NCBI RefSeq assembly: GCF_022919115.1
Contig: NZ_CP095072.1
Span: 3,720,001-3,784,000, forward strand
Direction: 5' to 3'
Origin: Gracilibacillus caseinilyticus
GTDB lineage: Bacteria > Bacillota > Bacilli > Bacillales > Amphibacillaceae
Length of the DNA: 64,000 nt
The notes under the pieces were generated by a model that was given only the letters and a program-made list of their open reading frames with translations, was not told where the DNA came from and made no database searches. The position numbers and the translations under genes were made by a program. Positions 26,326 to 36,702 of the stretch are shown here, one piece after another (position 1 is the stretch's first letter; every line of letters starts with the position of its first letter).

Positions 26326-27260
26326 TCGCCTAATTTCTCTCCTACTTTCAGATTACTGCCAACGCCGCGAAGAAATTCTGCAGCTGTCATTTTCTTTTTT
26401 CCGGCAGGTTGCACCGTTGTTAACCGAACTGCCTTTTCGTCACCGGTTGCCACTGTAATTCCTTCTTCACTAGCATCTATAATGGTTCCAGCTGGTTGAT
26501 TGCTAAATTGTGTTGCTTTATCGGCGTGATAAACTTTAAAGATTTTTCCTTGCCATAATGTAAAAGCAACAGGCCATGGATGAAGTCCTCTTATCTTATT
26601 AAAAACGACTTGTTGTGTCTGATTCCAATCGATTTTTTCTTGTTCACGTGTAATATTTGGAGCAAAAGTCGCCAACGATTCATCTTGTTCCTCACGATTC
26701 GCCTCTCCAGAAAAAATGGAAGGAATCGTGTCGGCTAATAGATCTGCCCCGATTGTGGCTAATTTGTCATGTAATGAACCTACATCATCAGTCTCAGCAA
26801 TGGTTAATGCTTTTTGACTAATTACATCTCCAGCATCGAGTTTTTCTGCCATATACATAATCGAGATTCCTGTTTGTTGATGTCCTTCTAAGATCGAATA
26901 ATGGATCGGGGCACCACCGCGTAAACTAGGTAGCAGAGATGCATGCACATTAATACAACCGTATGTCGGAATCTCTAATAATCCCTTAGGCAGCAACTGA
27001 CCAAATGCCGCAGTCACAATCAAATCTGGTTTGAGGTCTTCAATGTCCTGATAATTATCTTTTATTTTTTCAGGCTGAAAAACCGGGATTTGATGTTTCT
27101 CTGCTGCTGCTTTAACGGGTGGTGGAGTCATGATACGCTTTCGGCCGCGTGGACGATCAGGCTGTGTTACCACCAAATCAACCTGATATCCTTCAGCAAG
27201 GATTCGTTCCAGTACAGGTACTGCAAAATCTGGGGTACCCATAAAAATAATATTGTTCAT
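26322..27260 (-). CDS. fmt: Methionyl-tRNA formyltransferase
   Basis: Formylates initiator Met-tRNA. At 312 residues it begins MNNIIFMGTPDFAVPVL; the catalytic region contains HASLLPSLRGGAPIHYSIL and, further on, the conserved Asp in the AEKLDAGDV loop. The C-terminal OB-like tRNA-binding domain follows residue 205. Peptide deformylase, normally encoded between priA and fmt, is not present here; the gap to priA is 14 bp. Confidence 0.97.
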   Translation of the reverse strand: MNNIIFMGTPDFAVPVLERILAEGYQVDLVVTQPDRPRGRKRIMTPPPVKAAAEKHQIPVFQPEKIKDNYQDIEDLKPDLIVTAAFGQLLPKGLLEIPTYGCINVHASLLPSLRGGAPIHYSILEGHQQTGISIMYMAEKLDAGDVISQKALTIAETDDVGSLHDKLATIGADLLADTIPSIFSGEANREEQDESLATFAPNITREQEKIDWNQTQQVVFNKIRGLHPWPVAFTLWQGKIFKVYHADKATQFSNQPAGTIIDASEEGITVATGDEKAVRLTTVQPAGKKKMTAAEFLRGVGSNLKVGEKLGE

Positions 27261-27274
27261 AAGAAAAACTCCTC

Positions 27275-29683
27275 TTACATTAATGAATATGGTTCAAAAT
27301 CTACTTGTATCGTTAAATCGTGACGATGGATGTCATCACGATAATGTGTTTGGATTTTACGAATAATTTCTTTTTGATTTGGTTCATGCTTATATTTTAC
27401 CATGCACTGGTAACGATATCTATTATTTATACGGACCATCGGTGAAGGGGTAGGTCCCAAAATGGTCGCTTGGTCTGATAAATGTTTGTACAATAACTTA
27501 CAAATCGTCTTCGTTACCTCTTGCACTTTTATTTGATTTGGGTGAGAAACCGTGATCAATGTCAGAAAATAATAGGGTGGGTAATGAAAGCTTCTTCGCA
27601 TCGACATTTCCTGCATAAAGTATTGCTGATAATCATAATGACTGGCCAATTGAATACTGTAATGCTCAGGAGTGTATGTTTGTATGATAACTTCGCCGGG
27701 CAACTGATGCCTTCCTGCCCTGCCGCTGACTTGTGTTAACAGTTGAAATGTTTTTTCAGATGAACGGAAATCTGGTAAGTGCAACATCGCATCGACAGCT
27801 AATACTCCTACTAATGTAACATTCTCGAAATCTAATCCTTTGGCAATCATTTGCGTACCTAGCAAAATATTCGCCTTCCCGCTACCAAACTGATCGAGCA
27901 GTTTCTTGTGAGCTCCTTTTCGCCTGGTTGTATCCACATCCATTCGAATAATATCAGCTTCTGGAATCTGCTCTTTTAATGCTTCTTCTACTTTTTGGGT
28001 CCCAGTACCGAAATAGCGGATTGTTTTACTACTGCACGTTGGGCACTCGTTCACCATTGGAATTTGATAGTCACAGTAATGGCATTTTAACTGGTGAGAG
28101 CTTTTATGATAAGTAAGTGCAATATCACAATTGGGACATTTCATCACATCTCCGCACTCCCGACACATAACAAAAGTCGAATAACCTCTTCTATTTAAAA
28201 ATAACACAACCTGCTGTTGTCTTTCTAATCGAGAACGGATAGCTTGTAATAATTTCACCGAAAACATCGTACGATTACCCGCATACAATTCTTCGCGCAT
28301 ATCTACAATTTCTACTGGTGGCATCGTTGCCTCATTCATCCTGTCTGGCATCTCTAGCAGTCGATAGACACCTTTTGTCGCTCTAGCATATGACTCCAGC
28401 ATCGGTGTAGCACTACCAAGTACAACCGGGCAATGATGGTAGATGCCTCGCTGCTTTGCGACTTCTCGAGCATGATATCTTGGTTGTTCATCCTGTTTGT
28501 AGCTTGTTTCATGCTCTTCATCAATGATAATAATGCCGATATTTTCAAATGGAGCGAAGATAGCGGAACGGGCACCCACTACTACTTTTACTTCTTTATT
28601 ATGAATTTTTGTCCATTCATCAAATTTTTCTCCAGCTGACAATGCACTATGCAAAACCGCCACTTCTGAACCGAATCTGCCTTTGAAACGGTTGACCATT
28701 TGTGGTGTCAGGGCAATTTCAGGGACTAATACAATCGCTTCTTTTCCTTTGTTCAACACTTTCTCTATCGCTTGCAAGTACACTTCTGTCTTACCACTTC
28801 CTGTAACGCCATGCAACAGAAATACTTCATTCTGACCGGTTTCCGTCGCCCGCCATATCGGTTCAATAGCGGTACGCTGCTGCTCACTTAGAGGGAGAGG
28901 CTTTGTAACTTTAAACTCACTGTCCTGATAAGGATCGCGATACACCTTACGATCAATTCTTTTCAAAAGATTACGTGAGATTAATTGGTTGACAGTCTGT
29001 GTAGTTGTTTTTAGCTTATCCAACAATTGTTTCTGACTGATCGGTTCAGGATTTCCAATAAAAAATTCGATGATTTGTTTTTGTTTTTTCGCTTGGTTTG
29101 GGACATCCTCTAAGGCCTCTTCTAACAAGTATGTCTCTTTAGCAGCGGCGATAAACCGTTGAATCTTGTTCGTTTCTTTCGATTTCACTTGATAGTTGAT
29201 TTGAACATGTCCATTACGAACTTCCTTTAACAACAATGCATGATTTCCCTGCCTCTCGAGAAATTCCGCATAATCCATGACACGCCTTCCAGCGAAAAAC
29301 TGTTGCAGTTCGTCATCTAACTCTTCTTCCGTTAATGCCTCTATTTCCTTTCTATACTTTGCCTTTAGTATCTGCGGTAGCATGGCCTGAAATGTTTGAA
29401 TATAAAAACTAACCGTCTGCTCACTAATCCATTGTCCCAATTGCAATAATTCTTCTGTCAAAACGGGAGTCAAATCCATGACCTCATCAATGGCTTTTAA
29501 TTTATCGAATTCCGAATGATTATCGATATCGAGAACAAAGCCCATCACTTTCCTCGGTCCAAACGGAACAGAAACGCGCATACCTTTTTGAATAAGATCT
29601 TCAAAATTCTCCGGTATCAAATAATCAAACGTACGATTCGTCTGATTTGTCGGTACATCGACAATAACTTTTGCAACTTGCAT
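27275..29683 (-). CDS. priA: Primosomal replication helicase PriA
   Basis: Restarts replication at repaired forks by loading the primosome. At 802 residues the N-terminal fork-binding domain (1-110) begins MQVAKVIVDVPTNQTNRTFDYLIP-like sequence. The helicase has LLHGVTGSGKTEVY (Walker A) and DEEHETSYKQ (DEEH box). Paired zinc-binding motifs follow: CRECGDVMKCPNCD, CHYCDYQIPMVNECPTC. QVSGRAGRH is motif VI. It lies 8 bp after coaBC. Confidence 0.97.
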   Translation of the reverse strand: MQVAKVIVDVPTNQTNRTFDYLIPENFEDLIQKGMRVSVPFGPRKVMGFVLDIDNHSEFDKLKAIDEVMDLTPVLTEELLQLGQWISEQTVSFYIQTFQAMLPQILKAKYRKEIEALTEEELDDELQQFFAGRRVMDYAEFLERQGNHALLLKEVRNGHVQINYQVKSKETNKIQRFIAAAKETYLLEEALEDVPNQAKKQKQIIEFFIGNPEPISQKQLLDKLKTTTQTVNQLISRNLLKRIDRKVYRDPYQDSEFKVTKPLPLSEQQRTAIEPIWRATETGQNEVFLLHGVTGSGKTEVYLQAIEKVLNKGKEAIVLVPEIALTPQMVNRFKGRFGSEVAVLHSALSAGEKFDEWTKIHNKEVKVVVGARSAIFAPFENIGIIIIDEEHETSYKQDEQPRYHAREVAKQRGIYHHCPVVLGSATPMLESYARATKGVYRLLEMPDRMNEATMPPVEIVDMREELYAGNRTMFSVKLLQAIRSRLERQQQVVLFLNRRGYSTFVMCRECGDVMKCPNCDIALTYHKSSHQLKCHYCDYQIPMVNECPTCSSKTIRYFGTGTQKVEEALKEQIPEADIIRMDVDTTRRKGAHKKLLDQFGSGKANILLGTQMIAKGLDFENVTLVGVLAVDAMLHLPDFRSSEKTFQLLTQVSGRAGRHQLPGEVIIQTYTPEHYSIQLASHYDYQQYFMQEMSMRRSFHYPPYYFLTLITVSHPNQIKVQEVTKTICKLLYKHLSDQATILGPTPSPMVRINNRYRYQCMVKYKHEPNQKEIIRKIQTHYRDDIHRHDLTIQVDFEPYSLM

Positions 29684-29691
29684 GTTTCGTT

Positions 29692-30885
29692 CTACCTCAA
29701 TTCCTTATCAATAAGTTGAATAATTGCTTCGGCAATGTCTTTCTTACTTGACTGCGGAATAGAATGCTCTTTACCGTCTTTCGTCAGAAAAATCACTTCA
29801 TTTTGATCAGAGGCAAAGCCTATATCTTTGTTACTGACATCGTTCATGACAATCGCGTCTAATTTTTTTCTTGTAAGTTTGCTCTTTGCATAATCCATTA
29901 CATTGTCTGTTTCAGCCGCGAAACCTACTAAAAACTGATGTGTTTTCTCATTGCCTAAAAACTGAAGGATATCTGTTGTTCTTTCCATTTCAACAGTCAT
30001 TGTACCTTCCTGTTTTTTAAGCTTCTTATTATGAACATGTGCAGGAGTGTAATCAGCTACAGCAGCCGATTTAATAATTACATCCATATCCTGGTAATGT
30101 TGTTTCACCTTTTCATACATATCGGCTGCACTGTTTACCTTCAACAGTTGTACACGTTGCGGAGGGCTAATATGGACAGGACCTGATACTAGTGTCACTT
30201 CTGCCCCTAGCTCCATAGCCGCTTGTGCAAGTGCATATCCCATCTTCCCTGATGAATAATTGGTCAAATATCGGACTGGATCTAATGCTTCACGTGTTGG
30301 CCCTGCGGTGATCAACACTTTTTTTCCTTGCCAAGCATTAGAACGATTTGTTTCACTCTCAAGTAGCTCTACCATTTTCTCCGGTTCTTCCAAACGGCCT
30401 TTGCCAACATAACCACACGCTAAATAACCTTCCCCTGGCTCAATAAATCGATATCCCCATGAATCTAACAGCTGCATATTGTGGATTACTGCAGGGTGCT
30501 GGTACATATGAACATTCATAGCAGGAGCGATGTACACCGGGGCTTGTGTTGCCATTAATGTCGTCGTCAGCAAATCATCTGCAATACCTCCTGCAATTTT
30601 ACCAATTACGTTTGCAGTAGCTGGCGCAACTATTACCATATCTGCCCAATCTGCCAAATCAATATGGGCAATTTTTTGTGGATCTTTCTCGTCAAAAGTG
30701 TCCGTATAGACCGGATTTCTTGATATCGCCTGAAACGTTAATGGTGTTACAAACTCCTGTGCATGATCAGTCATCAGCACCTTCACATCTGCTCCAGCAT
30801 GTGTCAATTTACTTGTGAAAGCAACGGCTTTATATACAGCAATGCCTCCCGAAACACCTAAAAGAATTTTTTTTCTTTTTAACAC
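29692..30885 (-). CDS. coaBC: Bifunctional phosphopantothenoylcysteine decarboxylase/synthetase
   Basis: Catalyses two successive steps of coenzyme A synthesis. At 397 residues the N-terminal flavoprotein CoaC half has GVSGGIAVYKA, the catalytic His in HIDLADWADM, PAMNVHMYQHPA, and the substrate-clamping Cys in CGYVGKGRL. The CoaB half (from about 190) has GPTREALDPVRYLTNYSSGKMG and the KKLKK lysine cluster. It sits 70 bp after rpoZ, with a hairpin in between that would reduce but not exclude read-through. Confidence 0.96.
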   Translation of the reverse strand: MLKRKKILLGVSGGIAVYKAVAFTSKLTHAGADVKVLMTDHAQEFVTPLTFQAISRNPVYTDTFDEKDPQKIAHIDLADWADMVIVAPATANVIGKIAGGIADDLLTTTLMATQAPVYIAPAMNVHMYQHPAVIHNMQLLDSWGYRFIEPGEGYLACGYVGKGRLEEPEKMVELLESETNRSNAWQGKKVLITAGPTREALDPVRYLTNYSSGKMGYALAQAAMELGAEVTLVSGPVHISPPQRVQLLKVNSAADMYEKVKQHYQDMDVIIKSAAVADYTPAHVHNKKLKKQEGTMTVEMERTTDILQFLGNEKTHQFLVGFAAETDNVMDYAKSKLTRKKLDAIVMNDVSNKDIGFASDQNEVIFLTKDGKEHSIPQSSKKDIAEAIIQLIDKELR

Positions 30886-30910
30886 GTAGACACCCCATCT
30901 CTGATATAGA

Positions 30911-30942
30911 AGAAACCCTCGCAGCGCGATGCAATGCGAGGG
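30911..30942 (-). terminator. Terminator between rpoZ and coaBC
   Basis: CCCTCGCA and TGCGAGGG (30916-30942) form an 8-bp stem around an 11-nt loop, followed on the minus strand by TTTCTTCT. It likely attenuates transcription of coaBC and priA from the gmk-rpoZ promoter. Confidence 0.7.
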
Positions 30943-30955
30943 AGATATTTAAATA

Positions 30956-31800
<845 letters not shown>

Positions 31801-31803
31801 CTA

Positions 31804-32064
31804 TTATTCTTCATTTATTTCATCGTGGCTGAGAACACGTTGTCCAACTGTTTCCGGTTGAACAGCTGAAAGTACTACATGATCACTATCTGTAACAATA
31901 ACAGCTCTTGTTCTTCTTCCGTATGTAGCGTCTACTAGTTTATTATTTTCCCTAGCGACCGTTATAATACGTTTAATTGGAGCGGACTCCGGTGATACAA
32001 TTGATATGATCCTGTTGGCAGAAACCACATTTCCAAAACCGATATTAATTAACTTTAAACTCAT
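31804..32064 (-). CDS. remA: Extracellular matrix regulator RemA
   Basis: DNA-binding activator (DUF370) of biofilm matrix and osmoprotection genes in B. subtilis; it forms ring-shaped oligomers. At 86 residues it has the conserved [20 protein letters not shown] start and the [22 protein letters not shown] core, including the arginines needed for DNA binding. It lies 30 bp after yicC and 15 bp before gmk. Confidence 0.95.
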   Translation of the reverse strand: MSLKLINIGFGNVVSANRIISIVSPESAPIKRIITVARENNKLVDATYGRRTRAVIVTDSDHVVLSAVQPETVGQRVLSHDEINEE

Positions 32065-32094
32065 CTCGAGCTCCCCCTTAAATCTAAGAACAAC

Positions 32095-32973
32095 TTACTC
32101 TACATTCTGTATTTGCTCTTTCATTCTTTCTGCTTCGCTTTTTAAAGATACAACGTGCTCACTTATCCATATGTCATTTGACTTCGAACCGATCGTATTT
32201 AACTCTCTATTTAGTTCCTGGACAATAAAGTCCAATCTCCTCCCAATCGGCTCCGTCTCTTTCATTAGTTGCTGAAACTGCATGACATGACTATGTATTC
32301 TTGTCAGTTCTTCTGTTATGTCGCCTTTTTCGGCTAGAAGCGCGATTTCTTGAAACAACCTGGATTCGTCGTAAACAGAAGTATTTTCGAGATAACTGTT
32401 TATACGTTCTTTTATTCGCTCCTGATACTCTATTATAACAATTTTTCGCCTCTCACCCAACTGTTTTATTCTATTTTGTATAATTTCTGTTCGTAATTGA
32501 AGATCTTTTCCAAGTTCAGCGCCTTCTTTTAGCCGCATAGCATGAAGGTTCCCTACTGCTTTTTCCAAAGTAAGCAGTACGTTCGTATCTGTATCCGTAT
32601 TACTTTCCTCTCGTTGCTCCACTTCAAATATATCCGGATATTGCCCCAGCATGTCCAATGTTATTTCGCCATGAAGCTGATATGTTTGTTTAATTTGTTG
32701 AAACTGATTTATGTATTGTTCCACTAAATCCCAATTCGTGGTAAGCTTTTTAGAGCTCGTAAAGGTTCCACTCACATTGATCGTTACACTAACTTTTCCT
32801 CGCTTAACCTGCTGCTGAATTATCTTCTTCAACCGGTCTTCTAACGGAACTAAAAATTTTGGCATTTGAAAAGATATATCCAAATAACGATGGTTTACTG
32901 TTTTGACTTCTGCTATGATGTACATTTCATCCAGTTGCAATTCCTGTCTGCCGAATCCTGTCATGCTTTTCAT
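32095..32973 (-). CDS. yicC: YicC/YloC family endoribonuclease-like protein
   Basis: The YicC family is highly conserved; members have endoribonuclease activity on structured RNA. From the ATG at 32973 it is 292 residues and begins MKSMTGFGRQELQ, as in homologues. An upstream in-frame start would add eleven unconserved residues. The C-terminal DUF1732 motif reads RRLDFIVQELNRELNTIGSKSND. It is divergent from rqcH across about 140 bp. Confidence 0.93.
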   Translation of the reverse strand: MKSMTGFGRQELQLDEMYIIAEVKTVNHRYLDISFQMPKFLVPLEDRLKKIIQQQVKRGKVSVTINVSGTFTSSKKLTTNWDLVEQYINQFQQIKQTYQLHGEITLDMLGQYPDIFEVEQREESNTDTDTNVLLTLEKAVGNLHAMRLKEGAELGKDLQLRTEIIQNRIKQLGERRKIVIIEYQERIKERINSYLENTSVYDESRLFQEIALLAEKGDITEELTRIHSHVMQFQQLMKETEPIGRRLDFIVQELNRELNTIGSKSNDIWISEHVVSLKSEAERMKEQIQNVE

Positions 32974-33085
32974 TAATACATCACTTCCATCTTCTATTAT
33001 AAACATAATCTGATTATCATAATCATCATATCAGACTTTTCAACTGTTCGACAAATGATTCTGGGCAGTTTTTTGCTTAAAGAAA

Positions 33086-33094
33086 TGTTATAAT
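33086..33094 (+). promoter_or_regulatory. Extended -10 of the rqcH promoter
   Basis: TGTTATAAT gives a perfect TATAAT (33089-33094) with the TGN extension. No good -35 lies at 17 bp. It is 21 bp before the rqcH start. Confidence 0.55.
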
Positions 33095-33114
33095 AATCAG
33101 ATGAGGTGATTTAT

Positions 33115-34827
33115 ATGGTATTTGACGGAATTGTTACACGTGCTGTAGGAAACGAGCTTGATCAAGAGTTGGTTTCTGGACGCGTTTTAAAAATATATCA
33201 ACCAACAGAGACAGAATTAGTCATGACGATTCGCAAACATGGAGAAAATAAGCAATTATTAATTAGTGCTCATCCTAGTTACGCAAGATTGCACCTTACT
33301 AAGGATACATACGATAACCCGAAGGAACCATCGATGTATTGTATGATGTTGCGCAAATATTTAAGTGGAAGTTTTGTTGAATCAGTCGAACAGATTGAGA
33401 ATGAACGAATTATTCATCTTCATTTCCAGACAAGAAATGAAGTCGGTGATCCAAGTGTTAAAATACTTGTCGTGGAAGTAATGGGAAAACACAGTAATAT
33501 TATTTTAATCGATAAGGAAAGACAGGTCATTCTTGATAGCATCAAGCATATATCCAGTGCTCAAAATCGGCATCGATCGATTTTGCCAGGCAGCACCTAT
33601 ATACAGCCACCGAGTCATCAGAAGGTTAACCCTTTCTGCCTTGATGGGGATCAACTGATAAGAAAATTGGATTTTAATGCAGGTAAACTGGATCAACAGC
33701 TGGTTAATACGTTAATGGGCGTTTCTCCGGTGTTAGCGAAAGAAATCGTAACAAGAGCTGGATTAGGTGATCATCAAACATATAAGGATGCTTTTGAAGA
33801 CGTTCAACATCAATTGCTAGCACATCAGTATCAGCCAAATATTATGCATGGCAAAAAAGAACGTTTCTATGTCATCCATTTAGCATATGCAACGGAAGAT
33901 CGCGAAGATTTAAGCAGTGTTAGTGGAATGCTGGATCACTTTTACTCTGGTAAAGCGGAACGAGACAGAGTAAAGCAAAGAGCAGGTGATTTACTCCGAT
34001 TCCTAACCAATGAACAAAAGAAAAACAAACGAAAATTAGGGAAGCTCGACAAAACATTAGATGATGCTAAGGATGCGGATCGTTATCAGCGTGATGGCGA
34101 ATTATTGACAGCGCATATGCATTTAGTTCGTCACGGTGATAAAGAGGTCGAGGTGATTGACTACTATGATCCTGATCAATCGAAGCGAGTCATTTCACTA
34201 AACCCGAACAAATCTCCGAGCGAAAATGCACAGTCGCTCTTTAAGAAGTACCACAAACTGAAAAAGTCTAAAGAAATGGTAGAGGAAGAAAAGAAAAAAA
34301 CGTATGAGGAAATGAAGTATCTCGATGAAATTATTGAACAGATTGATTCTGCACGTGAACAGGATATTGAAGAAATACGTGAAGAATTACAAGAGCAAGG
34401 TTACCTAAAGAAAAGACAGTCTAATACGAAACAGAAGAAAAAGCCAGCAAAACCAGCTCCTGAAATTTTTTATGCAACAGACGGTACAGAGATCTTAGTA
34501 GGTAAGAACAATAAGCAAAACGAATATGTGACAAACCGGTTAGCAAGAAAAGATGACATTTGGCTGCATACGAAGGATATACCAGGATCACACGTCGTCA
34601 TCCGTGCCCAAGATCCAAGCGAAGATACGTTACTAGAAGCCGCACAACTGGCTGCAAATTTTAGTAAATCGAAACATTCCTCCTCAGTGCCGGTAGATTA
34701 TACCTTGATTAGGCATGTTAAGAAACCAAACGGTGCAAAGCCTGGTTTTGTCACCTATGATAACCAAAAGACATTGTTTGTAACACCCGATCAGCGATTG
34801 ATTGATCATTTACGGAAGAAAAGCTAG
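33115..34827 (+). CDS. rqcH: Ribosome quality control factor RqcH (NFACT family)
   Basis: Binds obstructed 50S-peptidyl-tRNA complexes and adds C-terminal alanine tails that mark stalled peptides for degradation (Rqc2/NEMF homologue, YloA). From the ATG at 33115, with GAGGTGA upstream, it is 570 residues. It has NFACT-N at 1-270 starting MVFDGIVTRAVGNEL, and helix-hairpin-helix-like MGVSPVLAKEIVTRAG near 200. A long coiled coil covers about 280-435. The NFACT-R domain has DIWLHTKDIPGSHVVIR. It is monocistronic, divergent from yicC, and ends at a clear terminator. The older annotation fibronectin-binding protein is superseded. Confidence 0.94.
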   Translation: MVFDGIVTRAVGNELDQELVSGRVLKIYQPTETELVMTIRKHGENKQLLISAHPSYARLHLTKDTYDNPKEPSMYCMMLRKYLSGSFVESVEQIENERIIHLHFQTRNEVGDPSVKILVVEVMGKHSNIILIDKERQVILDSIKHISSAQNRHRSILPGSTYIQPPSHQKVNPFCLDGDQLIRKLDFNAGKLDQQLVNTLMGVSPVLAKEIVTRAGLGDHQTYKDAFEDVQHQLLAHQYQPNIMHGKKERFYVIHLAYATEDREDLSSVSGMLDHFYSGKAERDRVKQRAGDLLRFLTNEQKKNKRKLGKLDKTLDDAKDADRYQRDGELLTAHMHLVRHGDKEVEVIDYYDPDQSKRVISLNPNKSPSENAQSLFKKYHKLKKSKEMVEEEKKKTYEEMKYLDEIIEQIDSAREQDIEEIREELQEQGYLKKRQSNTKQKKKPAKPAPEIFYATDGTEILVGKNNKQNEYVTNRLARKDDIWLHTKDIPGSHVVIRAQDPSEDTLLEAAQLAANFSKSKHSSSVPVDYTLIRHVKKPNGAKPGFVTYDNQKTLFVTPDQRLIDHLRKKS

Positions 34828-34901
34828 ATTTATTAACACATTTAAGTCAACTGGTTTTATGATTCGACATTGTTAACCGTTCTAACATATCAGTTGTATA
34901 G

Positions 34902-34936
34902 AAAAAAGCTCCGTTAACATGGACGGAGCTTTTTTA
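34902..34936 (+). terminator. Terminator of rqcH
   Basis: AAAAAAGCTCCGT and ACGGAGCTTTTTT are perfect inverses across a 9-nt loop, with the T run on the plus strand. Confidence 0.88.
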
Positions 34937-35012
34937 ATAAGCAAAGAAAATTATATACTTACAGTCATAAAGTAGAATTCAGAACCATACTTAAGAAAAA
35001 GTATAGGTTCTC

Positions 35013-35084
35013 ATAATACAGATTATATAAAGTGGAACTGTATTCACAGTATGGTAAATTTGATTTATTGTATTTGCTTAGCAC
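35013..35084. repeat. Truncated miniature element, copy G (one end only)
   Basis: ATAATACAGATTATATAAAG, then GTGGAACTGTAT, TATGGTAAATTTGATTTATT and GTATTTGCTTAGCA, align over about 70 bp with the inverted right (R-type) end of copy D. The other end and the hairpin interior are missing. It lies between rqcH and the convergent deacetylase gene. I see nothing else in 34937-35243. Confidence 0.75.
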
Positions 35085-35243
35085 TTAAGTTAGTTTGATC
35101 AGCAAGTTTATACTCGGCTCTTCTAATGACCAAGGTAAGCACAATTCAATGAATGAGGTAATTGACTAGTAATAAACTGGATAGCCTTCAAATCATATAA
35201 CATATTATACTGCTCAGCACTGCTTTATTTGTGGCTAGTTTTT

Positions 35244-35948
35244 TTAGTTTGCATGCTGTTGTAGTTCGTCTACTGTAACGAATCGGTAGTTTTGTTCTGT
35301 TAGTTCTTTTAAGATTGTTTCCATTACTTTTAATTCCTCTCCATCGTCGTACATTGGATGGAGTAAGATAATTGATCCTTTTTCTATGTTGTCGAGTACA
35401 TAATCCACTTTTTCTTCTACTGTGGCCGCATAAGTATCTGGTTCAAGATTCCACATGATTGTTTCCCTTTTCTGATTGTTTAGAATCCATGGTAATACTA
35501 CAAGCTTTTTACCAAATGGCGGTCGAAAATCGATGTCACCTTCATATCCGGCATCTCTGATTAAAGAATCTGTAGAGGATAATTCCTGCTGTACAAAAGA
35601 TGGAGATTTCCCTATCATTCTAGAATGTGTATAGGTATGATTTCCGATTTGATGTCCGGCAGCTGCAATAGCCTTGGTCAGCTCCGGATATTTCCTAATA
35701 TCATGTCCAATGAGAAAAAAGGTAGCCTTTACCTGATAATCCTCCAACATAGATAAAATACCTGGTACATTCTCAGACGGTCCATCATCAAAAGTCAGTG
35801 CAATGACCTTTTCATCAGTTTCCACTTGAGCTGTTAATTCACCAAATAATTGAAATTCCCGTGCATTCATCAATTTATAGCTGCCAAGACCCAGTAGTAT
35901 TAGACAACATATAGCCAAACCACTCCATAGCAATTTCTTTTTCATCAA
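35244..35948 (-). CDS. Membrane-anchored polysaccharide deacetylase
   Basis: A 234-residue NodB-homology deacetylase. Residues 6-25 (LLWSGLAICCLILLGLGSY) form an N-terminal membrane anchor or signal, so the enzyme acts outside the membrane on peptidoglycan or another N-acetylated glycan. All catalytic motifs are seen: TFDDGPS (Asp-Asp), GNHTYTH (His-His), RPPFGK, and ILLHPM (His). The substrate cannot be told from the sequence. It stands alone between repeats G and D, where B. subtilis has the cysH-cysP-sat sulfate genes. Two adjacent ATG codons at the start. Confidence 0.9.
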   Translation of the reverse strand: MMKKKLLWSGLAICCLILLGLGSYKLMNAREFQLFGELTAQVETDEKVIALTFDDGPSENVPGILSMLEDYQVKATFFLIGHDIRKYPELTKAIAAAGHQIGNHTYTHSRMIGKSPSFVQQELSSTDSLIRDAGYEGDIDFRPPFGKKLVVLPWILNNQKRETIMWNLEPDTYAATVEEKVDYVLDNIEKGSIILLHPMYDDGEELKVMETILKELTEQNYRFVTVDELQQHAN

Positions 35949-36133
35949 AAATTACCTGCTTTCCTAATTAATAAGTTTACTAAAATCTATCTTAGTCATT
36001 GTCGGTCCTATTCCACAACAAATAACATTTTACGATTTTGAGTATCACTGAAATGATTATCTGTGATTTCTTCAAGAAAACAGGGCAAAAACCCAACAGG
36101 ACGTATCTAAATTAAGTATTTATTAAAGTTTCT

Positions 36134-36503
36134 ATAATACGGATTATGTAATGCTAGCGTTGCATCCATTTTGAAATGTAGTTAGAGGTATGAGGAAGCA
36201 GATTGACTGGTACCCTCATGTGACCATCCATATAGCAGCTTCATTCTCAAATACATTATGCTAGCACTGTTGCTTTTAGCTGTTCCAATCGTTGTAGAAC
36301 TTCCGTTAAGCGTAGGAAATATGTAGAGACTCCCGTGGGATCAGTCGTGTCCGAAAATCCCGCAGGAAAGCGGGTTTCTTTCCGAGGAAGTTGAGGCCGA
36401 TCCCACAGGACGCGGAGCATATTTCCGGAGCTTTGCTAAGCAAATACAATATATCAAACTTAGCATATTATTATACAGTTTCACTTTACATAATCCGTAT
36501 TAT
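36134..36503 (+). repeat. Miniature inverted-repeat element, copy D
   Basis: A 370-bp element upstream of the deacetylase and downstream of pyrE. Termini are ATAATACGGATTATGTAATG and ACTTTACATAATCCGTATTAT. The right arm is a full R-type end (GGAGCATATTTCCGGAGCTT, TGCTAAGCAAATACAATATA). The left arm has diverged, retaining only CATTTTGAAATG after the terminus. The interior has the hairpin around AATCCCGCAGGAAAGCGGG and CCCACAGGACGCGGAGC. The flanks 35949-36133 and 36504-36584 show nothing recognisable. Confidence 0.85.
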
Positions 36504-36584
36504 AAGCACCTGATGCTTCCCATTCTTCGACAAGCTCTCTTCTGCAAGTTACATTAATAACAGTGAAATATAATATTTTTACAT

Positions 36585-36624
36585 AAAAAAACAGATTACA
36601 GATATGGTAGATCTGTAATCTGTT
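36585..36624 (-). terminator. Terminator of the pyr operon
   Basis: ACAGATTACAGAT and ATCTGTAATCTGT form a perfect 13-bp stem with a 7-nt loop (36591-36623), followed by eight T on the minus strand. It is about 80 bp after the pyrE stop. Confidence 0.9.
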
Positions 36625-36702
36625 AGATGACTATTGTTCCTGTTTTGCCGTCGAATGATAGCGAAATAAACTGCATTTTGCGGTTGCCCAGGAAATATTA
36701 TC

